A stretch of DNA of 64,000 bases from Pithys albifrons albifrons (GCF_047495875.1 NC_092471.1:20271209-20335208), one strand, 5' to 3'; positions 23,736 through 36,529 are shown, counted from the first letter of the stretch. Translations and numbers: made by a program. The notes: generated by a model from the letters alone, not told the origin.

Positions 23736-25289
23736 CACTCCCAGCCCTGCCCCAGCCAAGTCACTGTCCCGGGATCCATATCCTTTTTTCCCACTCCCAG
23801 GACAATTCTTGTCTCTCCCAGAAGGTGGGGAAGGGCAGGGACATCCCCAGGCTTTTCAGACCCGAGCCCCGACCGTGACCCCACACTGGGGCTGTGCCTG
23901 GGCACGTGGCAGCAGCAGGAGGTTTCCCCCGTGCCAAGGCAAAGCCGTTCCCAGAAGTGACCGAAGGGAGCCAGGAGGGCTCACCTGAACCCTCTAATCC
24001 CGTAATCCATCTCCAAGGAGACCCAGCATTACCTGGCATGTGCGGAGCAGAGGGGCCCCAGAGCGGGGGAACCGGTTCCCGCCCCTCCTGCCAAGCCCCG
24101 TCGCTTTTTGGCTCATCCCGGTGCTCCCGACAGACGGGGCAGGGCTGGGGGCTGGAGCGGAGAGCAAACGGCTCCTTGCAACTCATTTCCATGTCAATCC
24201 ACCCGGCCTAAATTATTCCCAAGTCGCCTTTTCCAGAGGGTCTTTGTGGCACCACAAGGGTGGGAGGTGTCCCCCTGGGGCTGCCTTTGGCTTGAAAAAA
24301 CCGGGCCCCCCAAATTGCTGGGTGGGGTGGGCTCTGCCCTAAACCCACCGTGGGTGGCTTGGAGAGAAAACGAGGGTGGGTGCAACTAAACCGGGTAAAA
24401 TTTTTGTGAAAAAATTCCTTTTCTGGCATCAGGAGCGTGAGGGCTCCAAACCAGGGGGAGAATTGCCCCAGGTGAGGTTCAGATCTCGTGTCTCAGGCAC
24501 CACACAGATCGTAGAGTGAGGACAAACCCTGAAGTGGAGAGGATCAGGGACACTGGACACATGGGCAGGTAGGAGAGGAGGGGGCGTTCACTTCCCTACA
24601 GCCACCTGGAGGGGCATGTGGAGACCAGGGTCATCACCGAGGGTTCCTGTGGGGTCAGGAGGGGACAATTCAACCCTCCTTGCCACAGGATTAGCCTCCT
24701 GAACACACCAGAGTCCCTCCCACGAGTGGGGTGGGTGAGGAGAGCAAACACACCGTTTAGATGGGGAAGGATGAATCCCACCCTGCAGGGAACATCCTTC
24801 CTGCTCCCGTCATCTCCCCCACCCAGTAGGGCCACAGGGCACTCCAGCCCCTGCCTGGGCATCCTCAGCATGTCCCTGGAAGGTGCCATCCCCTCCCACC
24901 TGACTCCCGTTCAGCTGAGACCTCGCAACTCATGGCACGGGTGAATTTTTCCAGCGGTGACATCACTCCCTGCCTGTGCCGGTCCCTCCCGCTGTGCTGG
25001 GGCTCTGCATCACCCGGCAGGATGTTTGGGGAAGGAAGCTGGAAAAGAGAGAGTGTGCCCAGCGCCCGGGGGTGCCCCTGCCGTGACCCGGGACGGGCAC
25101 GGCCCCGGAGCGGGGCCAAGGCAAACAGCGCTCTCCGACTGCCAAAACTGCCCCGGCAAACAGAGCTGGCGTCCCGACAGCGCCTGGGGCTGTGTCTGTG
25201 GGACAACCGAGGGACGGGGGACATCCTCCCTCCAGCGGGAGGGTTGGGAATAGGGTTTGTTCCTGGGGGTGATTCCTACTCCTTTCGCC
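23736..25289. other. Unique GC-rich sequence with a CpG-rich patch at 24930-25260
   Basis: 24930-25260 carries many CpGs (CCCGGGACGGGCACGGCCCC, GTCCCGACAGCG) and a CRE-like TGACATCAC at 24959. It could be a CpG island or enhancer; no exon or transcript evidence. 24105-24240 also looks non-repetitive and CpG-containing. Confidence 0.3.
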
Positions 25290-25402
25290 CAGGACAGGAC
25301 TTGGAGCAGCCTGGGCTGGTGGAAAGTGTCCCTGCCCATGGCAGGGGGTGGGACGAGATGGCCTTTAAGGTCCCTTCCGACCCAAACCGATCTGGGATTC
25401 TA
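25290..25402 (+). mobile_element. CR1 LINE, short 3' fragment
   Basis: GGACTTGGAGCAGCCTGGGC, GTGTCCCTGCCCATGGCAGG, ending CCGATCTGGGATTCTAC, followed by a small tandem repeat. Confidence 0.85.
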
Positions 25403-25480
25403 CAAACTATTTTATTTTACAAACTATTTTATTCTACAAACTAGTTTATTCTACAAACTAGTTTATTCTACAGACTATTC
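25398..25480. repeat. Short tandem repeat, 17-18-bp unit, about 5 copies
   Basis: TACAAACTATTTTATTT and TACAAACTAGTTTATTC variants in tandem. It may have arisen from the CR1 tail just upstream. Confidence 0.85.
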
Positions 25481-25794
25481 TACGGCTCTCGGACACGTCT
25501 CTGCCCTCGGGAGGAGCCAATGCATCTGCCAAGGCACGAGCAAGAGCAGAGGTTTATTCCTCCCTCCCACATCTCCACCCAGCCCAGGAGATGAGCCAGA
25601 GCTTCATTCCTGGACCCTTCTCTTTCCCCAGACTCCTCCCGCTCCATCCCTTCTCCCTCCCGGCTCCAGCTGCCGTTCGTGTGCGCGGCGCTTGGGGCAG
25701 CAGAGCCCCACGTTTGGCTGGAGCCTCAGACACGGTCCTGCGAGCTGGGCCAGCCCTGGAGGAGCCCGAGGAGCTCCTCTCCCTTCTCGAGCTG

Positions 25795-27725
25795 TGGGAG
25801 AGCTTTCCCTGTAGGCCCTTTCTGACAGAGCTTTCCTCGTGAGTCCTTTCTGGCAGAGCTTTCCCTGTGGGTCATCCTGGCAGAGCTTTCCCTGTGTGTC
25901 CTTTCATGGCAGAGCTTTCCCTGTGGGTCATCCTGGCAGAGCTTTCCCTGTGGGTCCTTTCTGGCAGAGCTTTCCCTGTGGGTCATTCAGGCAGAGCTTT
26001 CTCTGTGTGTCCTTTCATGGCAGAGCTTTCCCTGTGGGTCCTTTCTGGCAGAGCTTTCTCTGTGGGTCATCCTGGCAGAACTTTCCCTGTGGGTCATTCA
26101 GGCAGAGCTTTCTCTGTGTGTCCTTTCATGGCAGAGCTTTCCCTGTGGGTCCTTCCATGGCAGAGCTTTCCCTGTGTGTCCTTTCATGGCAGAGCTTTCC
26201 CTGTGGGTCCTTTCATGGCAGAGCTTTCCCTGTGGGTCATTCAGGCAGAGCTTTCCCTGTGGGTCCTTCCATGGCAGAGCTTTCCGTGTGTGTCCTTTCA
26301 TGGCAGAGCTTTCCCTGTGGGTCCTTTGGTGGCAGAGCTTTCCTTGTGGGTCATCCTGGCAGAGCTTTCCCTGTGGGTCCTTTGGTTGCAGAGCTTTCCC
26401 TGTGGGTCCTTTCTGGCAGAGCTTTCCCTGTGGGTCTTTTCTGGCAGAGCTTTCCCTGTGGGTCATTCAGGCAGAGCTTCCCTGTGGGTCTTTTCTGGCA
26501 GAGCTTTCCCTGTGGGTCCTTTCTGGCAGAGCTTTCCCTGTGGGTCATCCTGGCAGAGCTTTCTCTGTGTGTCCTTTCATGGCAGAGCTTTCCCTGTGGG
26601 TCCTGTGGTGGCAGAGCTTTCCCTGTGGGTCCTTTGGTGGCAGAGCTTTCCCTGTGGGTCCTTTGGTGGCAGAGCTTTCCCTTTGGGTCCTTTCTGGCAG
26701 AGCTTTCCCTGTGGGTCCTGTGGTGGCAGAGCTTTCCCTGTGGGTCCTTTGGTGGCAGAGCTTTCCCTTTGGGTCCTTTCTGGCAGAGCTTTCCCTGTGG
26801 GTCCTTCCATGGCAGAGCTTTCCCTGTGTGTTCTTTCATGGCAGAGCTTTCCCTGTGGGTCCTTTCTGGCAGAGCTTTCCCTGTGGGTCCTTTCTGGCAG
26901 AGCTTTCCCTGTGGGTCCTTTCATGGCAGAGCTTTCCCTGTGGGTCCTTTCCGGCAGAGCTTTCCCTGTGGGTCCTTTCTGGCAGAACTTTCCCTGTGGG
27001 TCCTTCCATGGCAGAACTTTCCCTGTGGGTCATTCAGGCAGAGCTTTCTCTGTGTGTCCTTTCATGGCAGAGCTTTCCCTGTGGGTCCTTCCATGGCAGA
27101 GCTTTCCCTGTGTGTCCTTTCATGGCAGAGCTTTCCCTGTGGGTCCTTTGGTGGCAGAGCTTTCCCCGTGGGTCATCCTGGCAGAGCTTTCCCTGTGGGT
27201 CCTTTCATGGCAGAGCTTTCCCTGTGGGTCATTTCTGGCAGAGCTTTCCCTGTGGGTCCTTCCATGGCAGAGCTTTCCCTGTGGGTCCTTTCTGGCAGAG
27301 CTTTCCCCGTGGGTCATCCTGGCAGAGCTTTCCCTGTGGGTCCTTCCATGGCAGAGCTTTCCCTGTGGGTCATTTCTGGCAGAGCTTTCCCTGTGGGTCC
27401 TTTCATGGCAGAGCTTTCCCTGTGGGTCATTCAGTCAGAGCTTTCCCTGTGGGTCCTTTCTGGCAGAGCTTTCCCTGTGGGTCATCCTGGCAGAGCTTTC
27501 CCTGTGTGTCCTTTCATGGCAGAGCTTTCCTTGTGGGTCCTTCCATGGCAGAGCTTTCCCTGGGGGTCCTTTGGTGGCAGAGCTTTCCCTGTGGGTCCTT
27601 CCATGGCAGAGCTTTCCCTGGGGGTCCTTTCTGGCAGAGCTTTCCCTGTGGGTCCTTCCATGGCAGAGCTTTCCCTGTGGGTCATCCTGGCAGAGCTTTC
27701 CCTGTGGGTCCTTTGGTGGCAGAGC
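25795..27725. repeat. Minisatellite, 28-bp unit, about 69 copies
   Basis: Unit GGCAGAGCTTTCCCTGTGGG followed by TCCTTTCT, with variants TCATCCT, TCATTCA, TCCTTTGGT and TCCTTCCAT. 1.9 kb. Open frames of 528-641 codons in all three plus-strand frames are by-products of the repeat. Confidence 0.97.
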
Positions 27726-30369
27726 TCTGCAGGAGGATGCTCCAACCAGGAGTAGCATGAGGAAGCAGGGAGGAAGAGCCAGAGGAATTTGAGGGGTTCA
27801 GCTCCCTGTTCAAAGCCCATTGCCCAGAGTGGGAGAGCAGCCAGGAGGAAAAATTCCATAAATATGGAAAACTGAAAGAAAAGGAATATGAAGGGGAAGG
27901 AGGTTCTTGGCTGTGCCAGGGGCTCACGTTGTGGTGGAAGAAGGTGCCACAGAAAGCATTCCCCAGGGGATGGATGGGACACCTGCACTGGGAGGTTTGC
28001 TCGGGCTCCTGGAGCTCAGAGCTTCACACAAAGGTGTTGGGATCTTTCCCTTCACTGTTTCCCAGCAGTTTCTGGGGTGGTTTTGGGATCAAGAGGTTGC
28101 CCCAGTGCTGCCTGGGACTGGCAGATGTGAGAGGGGCAGTGGTCTCAGCTGTCCTGCTGTGCCATCTAGTAGGATTCTGGCCCTGCTCCCCACTGGGAAG
28201 ATCCCTCTGGAGCTGAGGACACCAGCACAGCCCTCTGCAACATCCCAGCAACATCCAGATGTTACATATCCTACAACAGCAGCAGAAGAACCCCTCATAT
28301 CTTTGGACAAGTCCTACCCCACATTCCCTCTCAGCCAGGGAAAGGGGCACCAGGCCAGGTCCCCTCTGGCAGAGCACCAGGAGTCCAGCCCTCCCCATCC
28401 CACAGCCCATGTTCATCCAGGAGGGCCAGAAAACAAATTGAAAGCCTCTAATCCATTGCTTGGCTGCTTCCAGAAGCTGCCTGGAGAGCAACACTTACTA
28501 AGGGAACATCACTGCTCCCTCCCTAATTGAATCTGCTGGCACAGGCCATGCCACAGCTCTGCATCTGCTGCTGCACCACCAGCAACACCCTGTGAGCTCC
28601 TCTCCAGCCCTGAGGAGCCCAGCAGAGCTCCCATCCCCACCAGTGCTGGGGCACAGCCTGTTCCCTGGCCCCTTTTCCCACTGAAAATTTGCCTGGGTGT
28701 ATCCACAGGCAAATCTGGGGCAAAAGAGCAGAATCTGGGGAAAAAAGGAGCCCTGGCTCTGGCTCAGGTGGGAGATGCAGCTCCTGCAGCTCAGTCAGGA
28801 AGGAGTTCAGGCAGAGGGAGGTCCTCCTTTCCTCCAGCCAGCAGCATTCCTGGGGAAGGAAAAGCTGATTTATTGGTTTTCTTATCTCCAGCAGATAGAG
28901 TTGGGCTTTGAAGAGCCATTTAAAAGCAGGAAGAAAAAGCCTGTGTGAGATCCCATCAAAGGGAGAGCTGCCACTCCAAACCCCTCACTCCAGTGAGGTG
29001 CCACGAGGACGGGTCAGCTCTCCCGACTTTAACAACTGTGTCAAGCCACTGCTGGGCAGAGGCTGAATTTCGGGCCTCTCCCACCACATTATCAGACAAC
29101 TGGCTGGAATAACTATCCCAGAGACCCAGCAAATGTCCCTGTTTCTCCTGCAGGGGCACGACCTGCAGTGCCAAACCTCCCAAAACTGCCTTCACATTGG
29201 GACGTGCCAAAGCCCACCCGTGGCCACGGTGAGGGCAACTCTTCCCAGGGTTTTTTGGCAAGGATTTCTATCCTTTCTGGGTGCTGGGAGGACCCTTCCC
29301 CTGGGCTGGCCCTGCTGTAATTAGCACTATCCATCAGGAGCAGTGACAGGGCTCCTTGGGAAGGTGGTCATTGCTCCCCTCCCCAGGGTGGGTGTCCCTG
29401 CGGAAAAATAGCCCCATCATTAGACCTGGAGCATTAATTGGACACTAAGCCTGTGGATAATCCTTTCAGAGCTGACTGATCTCTCCAGAGCTTTCACACA
29501 CTTGCTGGGAGAGAAATGGAGGCCTGTTTCCCTTGGAGAGGGGCTCCCAGAGATCTCCCAGACCCTGCACCAGCACCACCATCCCACAGGCAGGTTCAGA
29601 ACCCACCTTGGCACAATGAGGGGGTCACTGATGTGTCAGTCTGGACACATGGAGGGTCCAGCACACTCTGCTCTGCTCTGAGCCAGGGGGGGTCATAGCA
29701 CTTGAAGATGAAACAGGAAGACTGGGACACCCATGGGAATGCCTGATGCTCTGCCATTCCCAAACCATCACCTGGTGCAGACATGGCAAGCCCAGCAGCT
29801 CTGCATGGCTGTGGGGCTGGGCAGGAAAGCCCTGCATGGCCATGGGGGCTCAGGGGTCTCTGGGTAGATCCCACCTCTTCCATTAGAAGGTGCATTTCCC
29901 ACCTCCTTTAAAGCACATTCCCATCCCATCCCAGTCCTGCTGTTAAAGTCACACCAAGGCTACACCAAAACAGCCTGAACTTCTCTCTGAAGCTCATTTG
30001 GCCTTGTGGTCCTCCAGGGCTTTCCCATTCCTCCTTTAGGGAGATTCATGAGCTGTGCCATGGAGCAAAGGGCACAGCCCCCCTCCCTGGACTGTACCCA
30101 AGGGGAGGGCAGCCTGCAATTAATAATGTTGGTCAGCAGGGAGCAAAGCAGGGGCTGGGGAAGGAATCAATTCGGCTGCACCTGAGCTGGGTGGCATTTA
30201 GGGGGGACATGGACAGCTTTGAAATATGGGCTGGCAGCAGCTGCTTTCTGTTAACCCCTTCTGGAGCAATGGTCTGGGGGGGCAATGCCTGCAGGGGAGT
30301 TTGGGAAGGTCGGTGTTGGAGCTGCTGGGGCCACATTCCTCTTGGAAAGCTCGGGAGGAACCAGCCAGT
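27726..30369. other. Unique intergenic sequence (2.6 kb)
   Basis: No CR1, LTR or minisatellite recognised. Patches such as 28420-28530 and 29410-29480 (CATTAATTGGACACTAAGCC) are AT-rich with TAAT-core words and could be regulatory. No convincing reading frame. Confidence 0.45.
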
Positions 30370-30512
30370 GCTTTTAGGGACAGTTTCAAGGCCAAGCTGG
30401 ATGGGGTCTGAGGTTCCTGATGCAGTGAATGCCATCCCTGCCCATGGCAGGGCGTTGGAACTGGATGAGCTTTAAGGTCCCTCCCAACCCACCCCATTCT
30501 GGGATTCTAAGT
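30370..30512 (+). mobile_element. CR1 LINE, short 3' fragment
   Basis: CAAGGCCAAGCTGGATGGGG, CCATCCCTGCCCATGGCAGG, ending CCATTCTGGGATTCTAAG. Confidence 0.78.
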
Positions 30513-31044
30513 CGTGCAAAAACCAGGAATGCAGCAGGAATAAGGAGTCACTGGGGAATGGGTGGGGGTCAGGCCACAGCTCAAAGGGGCCCTATGGATC
30601 TGAGCAGCCTTTCATTGCAGGAATACTGCCCAGGGTGGCCTTGGTGCCCAGAGCAGCCAGTTCCCACTGTCCAACAGGACCTCCAGCCCCTCTGGGGCTG
30701 CCCCAGGAGGGATTTAGGGGGTTGTGCAGGCACAGGCTCCGTGTCCACCCCAAGTGGGATTTTCCAGGGAGCAGCTCCTGCCAAGAGCCACCCACAGCCC
30801 AGGGAGGTGCTTCCAAGGAACCCTTTTCCTTGCAGCAGGTGAGGACTTGGAGCTGCTCAGCCCAGTCCTGCTGCTGGAGACTCACCCTGGGAATGCACCG
30901 AGGGCTCAATGTCCACATCAACAGGGACAATTCCATGGGATTAACGTGTGCTTGGGGTAGGAAGTGAAGACCCCTTGGTAGGAAAAGGGGGAATTGTGTT
31001 TAGGGTTGATTCAGATTAGAAAGAGGAGGAAGTGTTTTTACAAT

Positions 31045-31192
31045 GAGGGTGGCCCAGAGAAGCTGTGGCTGCCCCATCCCTGGAAGTGTCCAAGGCCAGG
31101 TTGAAGCAACCTGGTCCAGTGAAAGGGGTCCCAGGGGTGGAACTGGATAATCCTGAAGGTCCCTTCCGAGCCAAACCATTCTATGACATTTA
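31045..31192 (+). mobile_element. CR1 LINE, short 3' fragment
   Basis: GAGGGTGGCCCAGAGAAGCT, CCCTGGAAGTGTCCAAGGCC, ending AAACCATTCTATGACAT. Confidence 0.82.
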
Positions 31193-31404
31193 AAGTTTCA
31201 GCAGAAGGAGAAACTTTCAGCAGAAGGATGTTTGTAGGCCTGAGTTCACAGGTGAATTTTGGCTTTCTCACCTCGGGGAGACAAACTCAGCTCACACCAA
31301 TGTGGTCGTGGTGGTTTGGGCTGGATGGAAAATGCTGACCCCTGGAGTGTGGGGAGGGGAACTCTGCCAGGGCACGAGTTCACAGGGTCAAGAAGCCTCA
31401 GCTA

Positions 31405-31615
31405 ATGGTTTTCAATAACACAGCACTGAAATATTAGAGCAATATGGTCTTTATTTTGGAGCTGTTATTAGATTTGCCAGGCTCAGAAAGACACAGTGAC
31501 AAACAAAACTGACTGGCTGGCAGAATCCTATTAGAGCCATTAATCACTGCCAAGTGCTAATATCGGTGCACTCCCACCATGGTGATATTAATTAGCACAG
31601 GCAGAGGGGAGGGAG
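31405..31615. promoter_or_regulatory. AT-rich unique block with homeobox-type words, possible conserved non-coding element
   Basis: Contains CTAATGGTTTTCAATAACAC, GAGCCATTAATCACTGCC, GTGCTAATATCGG and TGATATTAATTAGCAC. Multiple TAATTA/ATTA cores in a unique AT-rich island inside GC-rich DNA suggest a developmental enhancer. Inference only. Confidence 0.3.
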
Positions 31616-32135
31616 GCTCCAGCCCTTAGTCCTGGGGGGCTGGGAGGGGCTGCTCAGCTCTCACAGCACTGAGCCCTTCCCAGGCAGGGGCTGGGGCTGC
31701 TTCAAACCCTCCTTGAATGCCACAAAACTTCAGTCAGGCCTTGCAAACACTGGTCTAAAATATCCTGCACTTTGGACACCCATCACCAAGACCACCCTGG
31801 TGCCTCCCCTTCCCTGTGGTTGTGTGTCCAGGGGCAGCTCCAACAGCTGGAATAGATGCTGCAGAGCCCCAAGGATTCCTACAGGGGCTCCCACAGGAGA
31901 AGCCCCAGGCACCAAACCCTGTGGAGCTCACCAGGAGATCCACCCAAGGGTTTTGGTTGGGTTGGGTTGGGTTTTTCTTGGGTTTAGAACTGTAGTTACC
32001 AACACTCTCAACCCAGGCAGAGCAACAGATCCATCCTGCTCCTGGGAGCTGGAAGGAGCCTGTGGACTTTATGTCAGTGTGGGTGTGGCACTTGGGGACA
32101 GGGGTTAGTGGTGGCCTTGGGAGTGCTGGAGTTGG
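31616..32135. other. Unique intergenic sequence
   Basis: No gene recognised. A GGTTGGGTTGGGTTGGG run (about 31955-31971) is the only simple-sequence feature. Confidence 0.45.
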
Positions 32136-32140
32136 TGATC

Positions 32141-32775
32141 TGTTATGGGCTCACCCAGGTGGGCCTAGATTTGGGCTCTGAAGTCTGGACTAGGCTGAAG
32201 CTGTCAGCTGACTTGAGCTGGGCTGAGCCAACAGCTGACCTCTTCTAGCCAGTAGCTTTGTATTCCATACCACATTATGACATCATCTCCAGGGCAGTAG
32301 GAACCAGTGTGGGAGTGGTTAAGGCAGTCACTTCTCAGCCTCCTCTTGGGAGGACGCACGATGCTGTCCCAGGGGGGATGGAGAGGACCAGGCCCACCAC
32401 TGGCTCACAGGGTACCTCAGGAAAGTAAAATGTGTTGTTCTGGGTCTCTCCTTTCTGCTTGGGTTTGTCTCCCTGGGGAATAAGTCTTTTCTTAAGTAAT
32501 GTGTAGTTAGGACAGTAGAATTTGTGTGTTCGTTAAGAAGTTGAGGTGGGGAACTTGTTATTGCAGACTGTGTGAGTGAATATTTGTACTCTCTTCTAAA
32601 TGTCTCTTTCTTTCTGTGAAAAATATATGTAGTTTTAGTGTAGTTTTAGTATAAATGCAGTTTGAAGTGGTTTTTTTCTTTCCCCTCTCTTTTCCTCCCT
32701 TTCCCTGGTGTTAGGAGGGAGGTTCTTCTCTCTGTGCTTGGGGGGGTTGGCAGTTGCTTATCTCAAACCAAGACA
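32141..32775 (+). mobile_element. Solo LTR, 635 bp, class III type
   Basis: Begins TGTTATGGGCTCACCCAGG and ends TCTCAAACCAAGACA, a TG...CA element flanked by perfect 5-bp duplications TGATC (32136-32140 and 32776-32780). Its last 12 bases match the end of the full provirus LTR at 49926 except for one base, so the families are related, but the bodies differ. No internal retroviral genes, so it is a recombination product. Confidence 0.88.
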
Positions 32776-32780
32776 TGATC

Positions 32781-34254
32781 CTTTCCAATCAAAATGATTC
32801 CATGGTTCTACAAGGTTGTCCCCAGGGAATGGGGATGGACAGACCCTCCCAGTGCTCCCGTTGTCCCTGCACCCCTTGCACTCTGTCCCTGCTGCTCCTG
32901 CAGGGGCTTCATGGGGTCCCTCCCAACCAGGGGTGCACAGGACCCCCCCAGGCTGCAGCAGAGCAGGTCACCCTCCCAGCCAAGCAGCAGCAGAGACCTT
33001 TCCCTGTGGAACCTGGCATTGCAAATGCAGCTTTGCTGCGTGTCCTCTGTGCTTCTGAAATGTAAAATACATTTATTTTTTTCTTCTTCTCTCCAGCCTC
33101 TGCCGGCAGAGGAATCGTCAAGGTCGTATTTATATTTATTAGATTAATCTTAATGGCTCCCAGGGAGGGCTGGGCTGACACCCAGAACAAATCAGGGAGC
33201 CAGGGAAGGACAGGGAGTGTTGCTGGGGAGTTATTTAGGAGGGCAGGCACAGTGGGAATGCCACTGTTGTTCTGGGAGAGCTCCTGCTCCCACCATCAAT
33301 CCCAGCCTGGCACTGCTGGCAGTGGGAACCACGAGGCAAGAGGGTGTCACTTTGTCCCAGTTTAGTTTTCTCTGTGGCACAAACTGCCCTGCTGGGAAAT
33401 CTCATGCACAGCAAAATCTGGAGGCTGCAAGAAAAGTGGCTGAAAACTTGGGGTTCAGGCAAGGGGAGGCCTCTCTGCAAAGAGGTTCCTCTTCCCAAGG
33501 GGCTTCTGGCTGTGGCTCAAGTCCCTGGATTTGGATGGATAGAAACCAAAACCACTCCTGAAGGTGGGGATGAGCAACAGCACCATTTAGGGGGACACGA
33601 GATCTAAATGGACTCACCTGCCTCCTGCCACCCACCTCTGGTGGGAATGAGGGGTCTGAACCCCCGTGTCACCTTCTGGGGGCTTCATCTGCTTTGGCAA
33701 ACAGGCCCTGGGACATCTCCAGTGGTATCTCCAGCATCCCAGTGGCTGTGCACGCACCTCCATCCTCCTGGAGCACCCACCCCACCACCTCAGCCCTGGG
33801 ACCTCCTTGTGGGAGGAGGATTTTACAGGAGCCCCATAAGGGCCTGCAATTCCCCTCCCAAGCCCTAAAGGTGTCTTTGAGGCACGTGGTGAATCTGAGT
33901 TTAAATGTCTCATCAGTGTGGCACAAGGAGGACACGTACTAAAAGCCCATCAGAAGGTCCTTTGCTGTTTATAGAGGTGGCTTTGCCCTCCTTCAAGGAG
34001 AACAAGACCTTTCCTTTACCAGGGGGGAATGGCAGCCACCTGTGGTGGCATCTGCCAGCAGTTCAGCCTCAGATCTTGGAGTAAACCCAAGGAGTTTGGT
34101 CTCTAAGGGCTTGTGTTGCCCCAAACACTCTTCCCCGTGACCTTGCAGGAAGAGGCACCACCTGGAGTTTGTCACAGCATCGTCTGGAGTGCTCAAAGGG
34201 TCACATCCCTGGGCCCCTCTTTGAGCAGGGGAAGAGGAGTGATAGCAGAGCCAC
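32781..34254. other. Unique intergenic sequence; AT-rich block at 33050-33160
   Basis: 33050-33160 contains GTATTTATATTTATTAGATTAATC preceded by a pyrimidine run, and may be a regulatory element. No gene seen elsewhere in the interval. Confidence 0.4.
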
Positions 34255-34815
34255 ACTCTGCTATCTTGGAGCCAGGCAGAGGGACCAGCCAGGAGTTGTG
34301 CCATCAAACCCACTTGGCAAACCTTCTTGGAGCCAGGCAGAGGGACCAGCCAGGAGTTGTTGTCCCATCAAACCCACTTGGCAAACCTTCTTGGAGCCAG
34401 GCAGAGGGACCAGCCAGGAGTTGTGCCATCAAACCCACTTGGCAAACCTTCTTGGAGCCAGGCAGAGGGACCAGCCAGGAGTTGTGCCATCAAACCCACT
34501 TGGCAAACCTTCTTGGAGCCAGGCAGAGGGACCAGCCAGGAGTTGTCCCATCAAACCCACTTGACAAATCTTCTTGGAGCCAGGCAGAGGGACCAGCCAG
34601 GAGTTGTTGTCCCATCAAACCCACTTGGCAAAGCCTTCTTGGAGCCAGGCAGAGGGACCAGCCAGGAGTTGTTGTGCCATCAAACCCACTTGGCAAAGCC
34701 TTCTTGGAGCCAGGCAGAGGGACCAGCCAGGAGTTGTGCCATCAAACCCACTTGGCAAAGCCTTCTTGGAGCCAGGCAGAGGGACCAGCCAGGAGTTGTT
34801 GTCCCATCAAACCCC
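34255..34815. repeat. Minisatellite, 61-64-bp unit, 9 copies
   Basis: GGAGCCAGGCAGAGGGACCA then GCCAGGAGTTGTGCCATC and AAACCCACTTGGCAAAC; copies differ by a TTGTCC insertion and one extra base, giving 61-64 bp periods. Confidence 0.95.
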
Positions 34816-35599
34816 CAAGTGCAAATCCTCCTCTAAAGTCCCATAAAAAGTTCAGCTTCCAGAAAAATGCAAAATGCAAGGAGCAAAGACAATATTCCCA
34901 CTTTCCCCTTTCCCTGGGCTCCAGATCCATCACAAGGACTGCTGTGATGAGCCAAAGCTCAGGGGTGAGTTTGTCTCTGGGGGGTTTTCCTGAGGAGCTG
35001 GGTGGGAAGGGATGGGCAGGAACTCTTGGCAGGCACTGAGCAGCTTTGCAGCTTTCCCTTGGAGAAGGCACTGGAGCTTCCAGCTTGCAGTGCTTAGACA
35101 TCAAAGCCTGCCTTCATCCCAGCAGGCAGGGAGGGCAGAGCTGGGAGGACAAAGAGGCAGCAGGTGTGGTGACCTTTGCATCCTGGGCAGGGGGAGGCTG
35201 GCAGGGAAATGCCAGTCCCAGCAGGGTGGTTTGCATCCAAACCTGCTGCTGGCTCCTGCTGCTCCTCAGAGGTGCAGGGAGCCAGTGGTGGCCTTGAGCT
35301 GCTCCTGCTCTTTGTTTGGTTTGATTTAGTTGTAGCTTTGTGGGGAAGAAGAAAGGGAGAAATAAATAAATAAATAAATAATGCCCACCCACACCCCTAG
35401 CAGAAGATCCCACAGCTCCTTGTAGACTGCCAGCTCCTCAGGGTGAGGAAAACCATCTCCACCCTCCCTCCACCCCCTGCTTCTCCCTCCCCAAGCCATC
35501 CATCACTGCCCTCAGCTGTGAGGACAGGAGGGCTGTGGGGTCAGCAGCCACCCCACACCTTGGTCTTGTCCTGCTGATCCCAGACACCCTTGGGTTTGG
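34816..35599. other. Unique intergenic sequence
   Basis: Includes an (AAAT)n run at about 35360-35382. No gene recognised. Confidence 0.45.
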
Positions 35600-36448
35600 C
35601 AGCTGTGCTGGGTGCCAGCCCTGTGCCCTGTCCCCTGGAGCTGTGCTGGGTGCCAGCCCTGTCCCCTGTGCCCTGGAGCTGTGCTGGGTGTCAGCCCTGT
35701 CCCCTGTGCCCTGGAGCTGTGCTGGGTGTCAGCCCTGTCCCCTGTCCCCTGGAGCTGTGCTGGGTGTCAGCCCTGTGCCCTGGAGCTGTGCTGGGTGCGA
35801 GCCCTGTGCCCTGGAGCTGTGCTGGGTGCCAGCCCTGTCCCCTGTCCCCTGGAGCTGTATTGGGTGTCAGCCCTGTCCCCTGTGCCCTGGAGCTGTGCTG
35901 GGTGCCAGCCCTGTCCCCTGTGCCCTGGAGCTGTATTGGGTGTCAGCCCTGTCCCCTGTGCCCTGGAGCTGTGCTGGGTGCCAGCCCTGTGCCCTGTCCC
36001 CTGGAGCTGTGCTGGGTGTCAGCCCTGTCCCCTGTGCCCTGGAGCTGTGCTGGGTGCCAGCCCTGTGCCCTGGAGCTGTGCTGGGTGCCAGCCCTGTGCC
36101 CTGTGCCCTGGAGCTGTGCTGGGTGCCAGCCCTGTCCCCTGTCCCCTGGAGCTGTGCTGGGTGTCAGCCCTGTCCCCTGGAGCTGTGCTGGGTGCCAGCC
36201 CTGTGCCCTGGAGCTGTGCTGGGTGCCAGCCCTGTCCCCTGTCCCCTGGAGCTGGGTTGGGTGTCAGCCCTGTCCCCTGGAGCTGTGCTGGGTGCCAGGT
36301 CTGTGCCCTGGAGCTGTGCTGGGTGCCAGCCCTGTGCCCTGGAGCTGTGCTGGGTGCCAGCCCTGTGCCCTGGAGCTGTGCTTGGTGCCAGCCCTGTGCT
36401 CTGGAGCTGTGCTGGGTGCCAGCCCTGTGCCCTGGAGCTGTGCTGCTC
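35600..36448. repeat. Minisatellite, 31-bp unit with 39-bp variant, about 25 copies
   Basis: Unit CTGGAGCTGTGCTGGGTGCC followed by AGCCCTGTGCC, with an optional extra CCTGTCCC block. The 31/39 alternation keeps all plus-strand frames open, yielding frames of about 310 codons that encode only a periodic Cys/Pro-rich peptide. Confidence 0.95.
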
Positions 36449-36529
36449 CACCAATGATGCTTGAGAAAGCAGCTGGTGTGGAGGATCTGCTGGTTCAGGT
36501 GGAGAGGGCAAAGTGTCCAAGTCTCTGGT

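Noticed and set aside
25839..27792. Frames of 528-641 codons in all three plus-strand frames
   Set aside because: A 28-bp tandem repeat that lacks stops in any frame; no non-repetitive coding sequence.
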